In this document: piece after piece, positions 54,840-62,903 of the stretch
How positions within the stretch are numbered: position 1 is the stretch's first letter
Layout of the letters: every line of letters starts with the position of its first letter
Source: Shewanella aestuarii
GTDB taxonomy: Bacteria > Pseudomonadota > Gammaproteobacteria > Enterobacterales > Shewanellaceae
Direction: 5' to 3'
Length of the DNA: 64,000 nt
NCBI RefSeq assembly: GCF_014647215.1
Contig: NZ_BMOT01000004.1
Span: 124,001 to 188,000 of the forward strand
Program-made: the position numbers and the translations under genes
Notes under the pieces: generated by a model
The model's database searches: none
Told to the model about the DNA's origin: nothing
What the model saw: the letters and a program-made list of their open reading frames with translations, nothing else

Positions 54840-55624
54840 TTGCTCTCCTCGGAAGCTGCGGGCTTATCTGACTGATCTGATTGATCTGATTGATCTGATT
54901 GATGCACGGACTCACAGGTAATACTGGCGTAAGCATATCCGGCAAACATACCAGTAAGCGTGGCAATTAACAGCCCAGATTGTATTTCTAATACTGCACA
55001 CACCACCGCAAGCACTAACGATACCAACACACAAATTAATACCGAGGGCTTAGTTACGCTTGGCACCACAATGGCAATAAAAGTGGCGGCAATTGCAAAA
55101 TCGAGTCCTAATTCGCCTAAGTTATCAATATTTTGTCCGGCGACAATGCCAATAAAAGTGGCAATGTTCCACCCTAAATAAAAAGTTAATCCACCACCAA
55201 GGGCAAACCAAGGATCAAACTTGTGCTGTTGACCATGATTAGCAATCGCAAACAGTTCGTCGGTTAATAAGAAACCCAGCGCTAAACGCCATTTTAATGC
55301 TAAAGGGCTAATACGCTGGCGCATTGCCATGGCATACAGCACATGGCGTGAAGTAATTAATAGGGTGGTGATAAGAATACTGCCCAACCCCACACCGGCT
55401 TTTATCATCCCAAGCGCAACTAGCTGGGCGCTGCCGGCAAAAATAATGGCTGACATAGCCTGACTTTGTAAGCCGGTTAAGCCAACTTCTAGGGCAAATG
55501 AGCCCGCCAATATGCCCCATGGGATCACCGCGATGGTTAAAGGCATGACAGCCAGTGCGCCTAGCCAATATGATTTAGCGCGGCTATGTGTATGGGTGGC
55601 ACAATCGTTTGAGAATGATGACAA
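54836..55624 (-). CDS. azlC: AzlC-family amino acid exporter with a repeat-containing tail
   Basis: This 262-aa protein has AzlC motifs in the N-terminal half: PWGILAGSFALEVGL, SAIIFAGSAQLVAL and TSRHVLYAMAMRQ. Together with AzlD it forms a two-part exporter of the LIV-E type. The cytoplasmic C-terminus holds a QSD repeat, four copies of a 9-bp unit (54867-54902), then KPAASEESK; this low-complexity tail is not part of the family. Confidence 0.9.
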   Translation of the reverse strand: MSSFSNDCATHTHSRAKSYWLGALAVMPLTIAVIPWGILAGSFALEVGLTGLQSQAMSAIIFAGSAQLVALGMIKAGVGLGSILITTLLITSRHVLYAMAMRQRISPLALKWRLALGFLLTDELFAIANHGQQHKFDPWFALGGGLTFYLGWNIATFIGIVAGQNIDNLGELGLDFAIAATFIAIVVPSVTKPSVLICVLVSLVLAVVCAVLEIQSGLLIATLTGMFAGYAYASITCESVHQSDQSDQSDQSDKPAASEESK

Positions 55625-55752
55625 TGGCTTTCCCTGTGAGAATTCATAATCGTTAAATCGTTAAATCGTTAAAAAACCTCAATTCTGATTAGAAGAGACA
55701 AATTAAATCAAGTTAGATGAGGTTGAATATCACTTAACCTAACTGATTAAGA

Positions 55753-55784
55753 TAAAAAAAGCCCCTGATAAAATATCAAGGGCT
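55753..55784 (-). terminator. Intrinsic terminator after the ion channel gene
   Basis: On the minus strand arms AGCCCTTGATA / TATCAGGGGCT form an 11-bp stem (one T-G pair) with a 3-nt loop, followed by a T run. It lies 35 bp past the channel stop codon. Confidence 0.8.
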
Positions 55785-55818
55785 GTGGCTATTAGTGAAT
55801 CAGACTATATTAAGCGGT

Positions 55819-56745
55819 TTATTCCACCTGACGCGGGGTGTTTTGCTGCTGAAGTAATAGAGCCGTGAGTTGATCTATTTTCATATGCAGCTGTTTTACT
55901 TCTGCCGCTGTTGCGGGTCGGTGTGGATGGTCATCATGTAGCTCACTTGCTTGGGCCAATCCATTAGGCCCAGTTAAACTGTCAGCATTTTGGATAGCCA
56001 CAGATCCCTGCTGCTCAATGGCGAGTTTCAACTTGGCTTCACTCATTAAACGACTTTCTTCACTCATCACATCTAATACGGTTCCCACCATCATGTTTAA
56101 AAAAGTAAAAGTAGTCAGAAAAATGAAGCTTAAATAAAACATCCAGCTTAAGGGGTATATCGCCATGGTTTCGTACATAATCGATGTCCATGATTCGAAT
56201 GTAGATATTCGAAACAAGGTCAGCATGGCAATAGATACATCACCCCATAAAAACTCATTAATATGGCCGAAGAACATACTGCCCACAGCACCATAGATAT
56301 AAAAAATCACGAACATCAGCAACACTATGTAACCCATGCGCGGGATTGCTTTAAATAAGGCATTAATCAACATTCGCAGTTCAGGCACCATAGACACTAA
56401 ACGCAATACGCGGAATATCCTGAGCAATCGTGCCAATAACACGGTTGAGCCACCTAATGGAATTAAGCTGCCAATCACAATCACAGTGTCGAAAACATTC
56501 CAGCCTTTAGAGAAGAAGCTTTTGGCACCATCGCTGGCAAGGTAGCGAATAATTAACTCGAAAAGAAAAAACACCGTAATACCTATGTCTAACACCCATA
56601 AGCTATTTTCTAACCATGGGGGTAAATGATAGGTGTGCGCGCCAATGGATAATGCCGACACCACAATGACAAAAATCACAAACCCCTGAAAGGTCTTACT
56701 GCGATCAATAATTTTGAGTTTATTTTGTATGGCGGTAACAGACAT
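55819..56745 (-). CDS. Bacterial voltage-gated sodium-channel-type ion transporter
   Basis: This protein of about 308 aa has one six-helix voltage-gated domain. The S4 helix is Arg-rich (LLARLLRIFRVLRLVSMV) and the selectivity filter reads TFESWTS, close to the LESWAS of NaChBac-type sodium channels. A C-terminal tail ends in a heptad-like coil (EVKQLHMKIDQLTALLLQQQ), as in BacNav channels, which assemble as tetramers. ATG 56745 is chosen with GGAG 11 nt upstream; an earlier codon at 56769 has none. Sodium selectivity is inferred from the filter. Confidence 0.85.
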   Translation of the reverse strand: MSVTAIQNKLKIIDRSKTFQGFVIFVIVVSALSIGAHTYHLPPWLENSLWVLDIGITVFFLFELIIRYLASDGAKSFFSKGWNVFDTVIVIGSLIPLGGSTVLLARLLRIFRVLRLVSMVPELRMLINALFKAIPRMGYIVLLMFVIFYIYGAVGSMFFGHINEFLWGDVSIAMLTLFRISTFESWTSIMYETMAIYPLSWMFYLSFIFLTTFTFLNMMVGTVLDVMSEESRLMSEAKLKLAIEQQGSVAIQNADSLTGPNGLAQASELHDDHPHRPATAAEVKQLHMKIDQLTALLLQQQNTPRQVE

Positions 56746-56823
56746 AAGAATGATCGCTCCTGCAAACATAAGTACAACAGATAAAATGTTGCAGGAGACT
56801 ACAGAGCTTGGCTTAATATTGCC

Positions 56824-57219
56824 TTAAAAATGGTGAGAATAAAGCTCTAAAGGTAAACCGTCTGGGTCGTTAAAAAACGTAAATCGTTTTTGGGTGTATT
56901 CATCAACACGTATGGGTTCTACATTAATATTATGCGAAACCAAATAGGCGACCACCTGATCAATATCATCAACTTTGAACGCTAAATGGCGTAATCCTTG
57001 CGCCTCGGGATAGCTGGGACGAGGCGGCGCATGGTTAAACGAGAAGAGTTCAATTTGGCTACCATCGGGTAAGGCTAAATCCAGCTTATACGAGTCACGT
57101 TCGGCGCGATAGTTTTCAGCAAGAATAGGTAAACCCAGTATGTGATGGTAAAAGTGTTTCGCGCCGGCATAGTCGCCACAAATGATCGCCGCATGATGAA
57201 TACCGAGTAACATAGACAA
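56824..57219 (-). CDS. VOC-family glyoxalase-like protein (GloA2/YaeR-type)
   Basis: This 131-aa single-domain VOC protein reads HHAAIICGDYAGAKHFYHHILG at its start, GSQIELFSF centrally and DPDGLPLELYSHHF at the end, the pattern of the YaeR/GloA2 subgroup. The conserved His and Glu residues form a metal site. The substrate is not established; it is not the standard GloA. It is a single gene divergent from ppaC. Confidence 0.87.
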   Translation of the reverse strand: MSMLLGIHHAAIICGDYAGAKHFYHHILGLPILAENYRAERDSYKLDLALPDGSQIELFSFNHAPPRPSYPEAQGLRHLAFKVDDIDQVVAYLVSHNINVEPIRVDEYTQKRFTFFNDPDGLPLELYSHHF

Positions 57220-57393
57220 TCCCGTTGGAAAACACCTTAACTCTGATGTTATAGCACACTAGGGCTAACCGCTAGGTTGGAATCACGGCTCCAGTGAGAT
57301 TTTTAACAGGGCATAAGAGCTTTTTTTCGTATAAGGATTGGTCAAGCATTTAAATCTTGCTAAAATCGGCGCAAATTTAGAGGAGTCTTAACA

Positions 57394-58314
57394 ATGTCAA
57401 TGTATGTAGTAGGTCATAAAATCCCTGATTCGGATTCAATTTGTGGTGCAATCGCGTTAGCTTATTTAAAAAATCAAATTGGCGAACCTGCAATTGCCGC
57501 ACGTTTAGGTGAGTTATCACCTGAAACTGCATTTATTCTAGACCGTTTCGGCTTTGAAGCTCCTGAGTATAAAACCAGTTACGCTGGCGAGAATGTGTAT
57601 ATTGTTGATCACTCTGAAATCACCCAAGCGCCAGACGATATTGCACAAGCCACTATCGTGGGTATTGTGGATCACCACAAACTGGGTGATTTAACGACAT
57701 CAACACCGTTAGAGTGTTGGATCCGCCCTGTGGGCTGTAGTAACACCGTAATTAAGATGATGTATGATTTCTATCAAGTAGAAATTCCTGCAAACATTGC
57801 TGGCATTATGATGTGTGCCATTTTAAGTGATACGGTTATTTTCAAATCACCAACCTGTACCACTGCTGATATTCGTTGCGTTGAAGCGCTGGCGGAAATC
57901 GCCGGCGTTGAAGACTTTAAAGAATTAGGCATGGACATGTTTAAAGTCAAATCTGCGGTAGAAGGCACGCCAGTACGTGATCTCGTTATGCGTGATTTTA
58001 AAGACTTCAACATGAACGGTAACTTAGTGGGTATTGGCCAACTAGAAGTTATTGATTTAGCCGTATTTGATGCCATCAAAGCTGATTTAGCCGCAGATAT
58101 TGCTGCACTAAAGCAAGAAGGCAATCGCCACAGTGTGTTATTGCTACTGACTGATATTATGAAAGAAGGCAGTGAAATGCTGGTTATTTCTGACAGTGCC
58201 GACTTAACTGAGCGTGCTTATGGCAAAGCGACGGTAGATGGTAAAGTGTGGTTAGATGGTGTGTTAAGCCGTAAAAAGCAAGTTGTACCATCACTTCAGG
58301 AAGCCTTTGCTTAA
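57394..58314 (+). CDS. ppaC: Manganese-dependent inorganic pyrophosphatase (family II)
   Basis: This 306-aa protein has the DHH-family motifs GHKIPDSDS (7-15), VDHSE (71-75), the signature DHHK at 93-96 and the C-terminal RKKQVVP substrate-binding segment. It hydrolyses pyrophosphate to two phosphates using Mn. The length is standard and GAGGAG precedes the start. A (TAAGT)9 repeat and a strong terminator lie just downstream. Confidence 0.95.
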   Translation: MSMYVVGHKIPDSDSICGAIALAYLKNQIGEPAIAARLGELSPETAFILDRFGFEAPEYKTSYAGENVYIVDHSEITQAPDDIAQATIVGIVDHHKLGDLTTSTPLECWIRPVGCSNTVIKMMYDFYQVEIPANIAGIMMCAILSDTVIFKSPTCTTADIRCVEALAEIAGVEDFKELGMDMFKVKSAVEGTPVRDLVMRDFKDFNMNGNLVGIGQLEVIDLAVFDAIKADLAADIAALKQEGNRHSVLLLLTDIMKEGSEMLVISDSADLTERAYGKATVDGKVWLDGVLSRKKQVVPSLQEAFA

Positions 58315-58340
58315 GCCTGCAACCATAGATGTTAATCCGT

Positions 58341-58385
58341 TAAGTTAAGTTAAGTTAAGTTAAGTTAAGTTAAGTTAAGTTAAGT
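58341..58385. repeat. (TAAGT)9 pentanucleotide tandem repeat
   Basis: Nine uninterrupted copies of TAAGT lie 26 bp after the ppaC stop and before its terminator. The tract is outside coding sequence and likely variable in copy number among strains. Confidence 0.9.
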
Positions 58386-58400
58386 AGACTAACGGAGATA

Positions 58401-58432
58401 AAAAAGTCAGCTATTATTAGCTGACTTTTTTT
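58401..58432 (+). terminator. Intrinsic terminator after ppaC
   Basis: Arms AAAAAGTCAGCTA / TAGCTGACTTTTT, 13 bp, loop TTAT, followed by more Ts. Confidence 0.88.
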
Positions 58433-58576
58433 ATTGGCTTGTTTCTAGTCACTGACTGTCGATTTTAGCATGTGTCGCCACAGTGGCTTTTTATTGTTTT
58501 AGATAACGCGTGGCTAGGTTGAATAAATTGCGGCTAAGCAATCTAATCCACAATTCATCAACAAACAGTAAAATGC

Positions 58577-61500
58577 TTACTCAGGTTCATCGGCTAAACA
58601 TAAAGGCTGAAGGGCAAATAATTGCGGAGTCAGTATCGGCAACATGCCTTTAAGCACTTGCAAAGGCAATGCTGAGGTAAAGCTGAAATCATCCGCTTTT
58701 TCGCCAGGTACAAATGCCGTTAAAGTCCCAAAGTAGTTATCACCGAGGTAAAACACAAAGGTAGCGGTTCGGTTCATTGCCGTAGACGACACTTTTCGCC
58801 CATTACGGATCTCGGTAGCAATACGGTTATCACCTGTGCCAGTTTTACCGCCTAAACGGACAATATTACCATCAGCATTAATAATACTGTCTTTCAGGCG
58901 CCTTGCAGTGCCCCTTTCGACCACATTCGCCAAGGCATTTTTTAATGCCATAGCCACTTCAGGACGCAATGCTTGTATTGGCTGTTTTATGTCGTTTGTG
59001 AATTTCACTTCATACGGGGTATCTTGCGCAAAATGCAATTTTTCAACCCGTACAGTTGGCGCGCGCACGCCATCATTTTGAATAATTCCCATCAACTCTG
59101 CCAATGCCGCCGGACGGTCACCAGAGCTGCCTAACGCAGAGCCTAGCGAGGGGACGATAAAATCAAAAGGGTACCCCATACGTTGCCAACGCTGATGGAT
59201 ACTTAAAAATGCTTCTACTTCTAGCATCACTTTAATTCGCTGATCGCGGGCATTTTGATGGCGAGTGCGGAATAACCAGCGATAAACTTCAAGCAAGGTT
59301 GCCTGACTATCTTCTAGCACCTGAGTTAACTTGGCATCTGGATAATCATTTAAATAGCTTAATACCCAAAGTTCTAACGGATGCACCCGCGCAATAAAGC
59401 CCTGATCGGCCAAATTGAATTTATCTTGGCCATATTTATTGTAAAGGCTATTGATCTGCTTATCCGTTTGCGGTTTATCTGGCATTCTCTCATGCAGAAA
59501 CTGCTTTAAATCTTCGGTACTTTTATAAGGTTGCAAGTAACGATAGGTTGCCGATAAACGGTGCTCTGACGCTTGCACACCATTAAAGAAAGTCTCTAAT
59601 CGAGCGGGTGGTGTTAATGCTTGATACTTGCGATAGAAACGGCGCACAAACGTGCTACCTTCACGTTTAGCAAAGGCTTTTAAGTATTCTTCTCGGCGTG
59701 GATCTTTATCATTACGCAGTAACTGCGCCATGCTACCTTCGCTGTTATAACTACTACTGTAGTTAACGATATCTTGCATTAGACGCACAAACGGCAAGTT
59801 TACTGAGTCTTGTAAAGCTTCATATAGAGTAGGATTGCGGGTATTTTCTTTCTTTTGAAAGTTATTAAACGCATGCAAACCGCCGCCGGTAAAGAAACGC
59901 TCATTAACCGATGCAGAGTAGTTGCGTTGCAATGCAGCATCTAACATACGGGTTAAGTTTCTGTCGCGGGTTTCAATCAGATAATCCACCACCCAGCGGG
60001 TAATTTTATCTTTAGGTTCAACATCAATACGGTATAAATCGGCCACGGTTTTATCCGCAAAACGCTGTTGTAGCTCAGCCACAATATCAAGGTAGGTGGC
60101 TAACACTCTTAACTTAGCGGTTGACCCCAATTCAAGCTTACTGCCCTCATTGATATCAAAAGGTTGGTCGGTACTATCGGTTTGCACCCTAACCCGATTC
60201 ACGCCGCGATCTTTTTCAAATAAGGTAAAGCTATATAACACATTCGGTAGCTGTTCTGGGGTAAGTAATCGCTCACCTAATAACCCAACCTGCTGGGCAT
60301 TTTCCTGACGGCTTAGACCACGTAAGTAATCACCCACTTGCTGTTGCAAATCACCATGAAAAGTACTCTGCACGGTTAAATCTAAGCGGTCTAAATCAAA
60401 TAAGTTGCTCGATAACATGCCTGCGGTTCTGATCCGCACAGCATTAACGCCTTTGTTATTGGGTTTATCTGCAACACCTTTACGACGGTCAAACTTGAGC
60501 TTTTGCTGCATCGCGGAGTTCATCAATTGCGGGTCAATTAATGCATAACTCACCAGTAAACGTAAGTGACTATCAACCAATTGCTCTAAATCATCGTGCC
60601 CTTGTAATAGATAATAAGATGGGCGACGCTGGGCTATCATTAATGCCACAATTTGCCTGAAAACCTGGCCGCGTTCAGCCGCGGTTTTAGGATCGTGCGG
60701 CGACATTAGCAGCTGATTTGCACGATTAAAGTCGGTTTTAAACCAAGCCCATAAACCATCACCAATACCATGAACTTCGCCAAAACCTGGTGCGGAAGAT
60801 AATGGCACTGTATTTAAGTAGTCTTGAACAATACGCTGCCTTGCGGCCAGAGTGTTTTCGCCTTGCTGATAGACGCGTACCATCGCCGAGCCAATTTGCA
60901 GTAACTTGTCTTCAATACTGGAGGTTAAACCAAACTCAGAGTGGCGGAATTTTTCGATCTGGGTGGCCAAGGTACTGCCGCCAGCTTTAGACATGTTGAC
61001 GCCGACTTTTTCAGCAATTTGAGTAATACTAGCCACCACAAATCGAGGCCAGTCGATCACCGGATTATGATTAGGCTCTGGGTTCCACAGCTCACGGTTT
61101 TCAATAAATAATAAGGTATTAGTGACTTCGCTTGGGATCAGGTCACTGTCTTGATAGGCTCTGCTTGGGTACAGTGCATCAAATACATTTTCATCACGAC
61201 AGTCTTTAATAATTAAACCTGACTGGGCTTTTTCATGGTAAGGCGGGAAGAAGCCATAGCGAGTGTAGTCCATCAACATCGGCGAAAAACTGGCTTGCTG
61301 CTCAATAGTAAAGCCATTTTTAACTAATCTATCAATATATTGAGGTAACTTAGTGTAGCCATGACGAATATCAAACGGGCCATACTGTGGGTAAATCACT
61401 TTGTCACTAGCAAAAGGCACCACTTGATAAGTAAGTTGTGTGCCGTAATGGTTAACTAATTTAGATTGGTAATGTGAGGTTTTAACTTCGAAGGCAACAA

Positions 61501-61642
61501 AAACACCCACCGCCACTAATAAAATAATGAAAAGCAAGATAAACAGCAGTTTACCTCGACGGCTAGATTGGGCTATTTGTTTTTGCTGAGAAGATTGAGG
61601 CCGATAATTATCAAACTTCATATCTGGGTTTGGATCTGACAC
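58577..61642 (-). CDS. Divergent bifunctional penicillin-binding protein (transglycosylase plus transpeptidase)
   Basis: This protein of about 1021 aa has a short cytoplasmic N-terminus, one membrane anchor (LLFILLFIILLVAVGVFVAF) and a GT51-like domain with ENREL in place of the usual EDxxF and AGGSTLATQIEK for QGGSTITQQ. A long transpeptidase-like domain shows STAK at 507-510, an SVN motif (LQDSVNLPF) and KTG at 933-935. It is larger and more divergent than PBP1a or PBP1b. I choose GTG 61642, with TGGAG just upstream, over the codon at 61888, because that leaves a promoter region for the divergent DUF72 gene. It probably polymerises and cross-links peptidoglycan. Confidence 0.8.
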   Translation of the reverse strand: MSDPNPDMKFDNYRPQSSQQKQIAQSSRRGKLLFILLFIILLVAVGVFVAFEVKTSHYQSKLVNHYGTQLTYQVVPFASDKVIYPQYGPFDIRHGYTKLPQYIDRLVKNGFTIEQQASFSPMLMDYTRYGFFPPYHEKAQSGLIIKDCRDENVFDALYPSRAYQDSDLIPSEVTNTLLFIENRELWNPEPNHNPVIDWPRFVVASITQIAEKVGVNMSKAGGSTLATQIEKFRHSEFGLTSSIEDKLLQIGSAMVRVYQQGENTLAARQRIVQDYLNTVPLSSAPGFGEVHGIGDGLWAWFKTDFNRANQLLMSPHDPKTAAERGQVFRQIVALMIAQRRPSYYLLQGHDDLEQLVDSHLRLLVSYALIDPQLMNSAMQQKLKFDRRKGVADKPNNKGVNAVRIRTAGMLSSNLFDLDRLDLTVQSTFHGDLQQQVGDYLRGLSRQENAQQVGLLGERLLTPEQLPNVLYSFTLFEKDRGVNRVRVQTDSTDQPFDINEGSKLELGSTAKLRVLATYLDIVAELQQRFADKTVADLYRIDVEPKDKITRWVVDYLIETRDRNLTRMLDAALQRNYSASVNERFFTGGGLHAFNNFQKKENTRNPTLYEALQDSVNLPFVRLMQDIVNYSSSYNSEGSMAQLLRNDKDPRREEYLKAFAKREGSTFVRRFYRKYQALTPPARLETFFNGVQASEHRLSATYRYLQPYKSTEDLKQFLHERMPDKPQTDKQINSLYNKYGQDKFNLADQGFIARVHPLELWVLSYLNDYPDAKLTQVLEDSQATLLEVYRWLFRTRHQNARDQRIKVMLEVEAFLSIHQRWQRMGYPFDFIVPSLGSALGSSGDRPAALAELMGIIQNDGVRAPTVRVEKLHFAQDTPYEVKFTNDIKQPIQALRPEVAMALKNALANVVERGTARRLKDSIINADGNIVRLGGKTGTGDNRIATEIRNGRKVSSTAMNRTATFVFYLGDNYFGTLTAFVPGEKADDFSFTSALPLQVLKGMLPILTPQLFALQPLCLADEPE

Positions 61643-61850
61643 AATCACTCCATTGAAAACCAAAATACTGACAACATGCCAGCGTCGTATCCGCGACTTG
61701 AATATAACACATAATCGCTGCGGCATTTTATCAGATAGCGATAGTGTTGAGATAGATGGATACATGCTAAGAAGTGTCTTTTTATCGGTTTGTGACCCAA
61801 AAAGACTATAAATGTCCATTTTACCAAGATGAGTTAATAGGTAACTGCAA

Positions 61851-62732
61851 ATGAATCGCGAACCTTTGCTAAGATTAGGCTTAGCCATGTGGTCTCAAAC
61901 ACAGTGGAAGCAAAGCCTGTACGGCGATGCCCCTATCTCGGCGCGGTTAGAAAAATATTCACAAATATTTAATACCGTTGAGGGCAATACTACATTTTAT
62001 GCTTTGCCTAAATTAGCTACCGCCATGAACTGGCGCGATGCGGTTCCTGATACCTTTAAATTTACCTTTAAATTACCTAGACAAATCACCCACGATTTAC
62101 AGCTGCAAAATGCTCAATCTGATTTGAGTCATTTTTTCAATCTGATGGCTCCTCTAATTGAAAAAACCGCCATCTGGAAAATTCAATTACCAGCACAATT
62201 TGGCCCAAGCGCACTGCCCTCGTTAGCGACATTCTTACAACAATTACCGGCTAATTTGCAATTTGGAGTGGAAGTGCGGCATCGTGAGTTTTTTAATAAA
62301 GGGGAAGCAGAAAAAGCACTCAACCGGTTGTTAATCGCACATCAATGTAATCGCATTATTATGGACAGCCGTGCGCTATTTGCAGCACTTCCCAACACAC
62401 CAGTTTTGATTGATGCGCAACAAAAAAAGCCAAATGTGCCTGTTCATCCTATTGCAACGGCCGAACAGCCAATTGTGCGATTTATTGGTCAGTTAGATGC
62501 AGATATTAACAGTGCTTTTTTTCAGCAATGGTGCAATAAACTTGCCCTATGGATTGCAGAAGGCAAGCAACCTTTGGTGTTTATCCATACTCCTGATAAT
62601 GTTTTTGCCCCAGAATTAGCGGTTCGCTTAAATGAAATGCTAAGAGCAACCAGCAGCTTAAATGGATTAGCAAAAATCAATTTAATTGAACAACAACTCA
62701 ATCAACCCGATCAATTAGATTTGTTATTCTAA
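61851..62732 (+). CDS. DUF72 family protein (YecE-like)
   Basis: This 293-aa protein has the DUF72 TIM-barrel pattern: LGLAMWSQTQWKQSLYG at the start, FNTVEGNTTFYALP, FKFTFKLPRQITHDL, and VEVRHREFFN. Members occur widely and their activity is not established; the fold resembles sugar-phosphate or endonuclease IV-like barrels. It is divergent from the PBP gene. AACTGC rather than a strong AGGAG precedes the ATG. Confidence 0.88.
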   Translation: MNREPLLRLGLAMWSQTQWKQSLYGDAPISARLEKYSQIFNTVEGNTTFYALPKLATAMNWRDAVPDTFKFTFKLPRQITHDLQLQNAQSDLSHFFNLMAPLIEKTAIWKIQLPAQFGPSALPSLATFLQQLPANLQFGVEVRHREFFNKGEAEKALNRLLIAHQCNRIIMDSRALFAALPNTPVLIDAQQKKPNVPVHPIATAEQPIVRFIGQLDADINSAFFQQWCNKLALWIAEGKQPLVFIHTPDNVFAPELAVRLNEMLRATSSLNGLAKINLIEQQLNQPDQLDLLF

Positions 62733-62838
62733 ATTCATGCATTATATCCATTTAGCTTATAGCTCAATAACCTCTGTTCGGGATAATCACTGAAGGCGGC
62801 TTCTGAGTTTAGGAATGAGTTAGCCCCAAAGGTATCAA

Positions 62839-62870
62839 TAAAAAAGCCAGTAGAAAATGGCTACTGGCTT
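62839..62870 (-). terminator. Intrinsic terminator of the RND transporter gene
   Basis: Arms AAGCCAGTAG / CTACTGGCTT (10 bp, 7-nt loop), followed on the minus strand by a T run. It lies 34 bp past the RND stop. Confidence 0.8.
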
Positions 62871-62903
62871 GATTAAATAACGGTAAAAAAATTATCCTTT
62901 AGC

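Noticed and set aside
54960..55181. Plus-strand frame inside azlC
   Set aside because: Antisense shadow of a strongly supported membrane-protein gene.
61643..61888. Extended N-terminus for the PBP-like protein
   Set aside because: The extra 82 residues are Cys/Ser-rich and unlike the family, would overlap the start of the divergent DUF72 gene, and lack a good ribosome-binding site.
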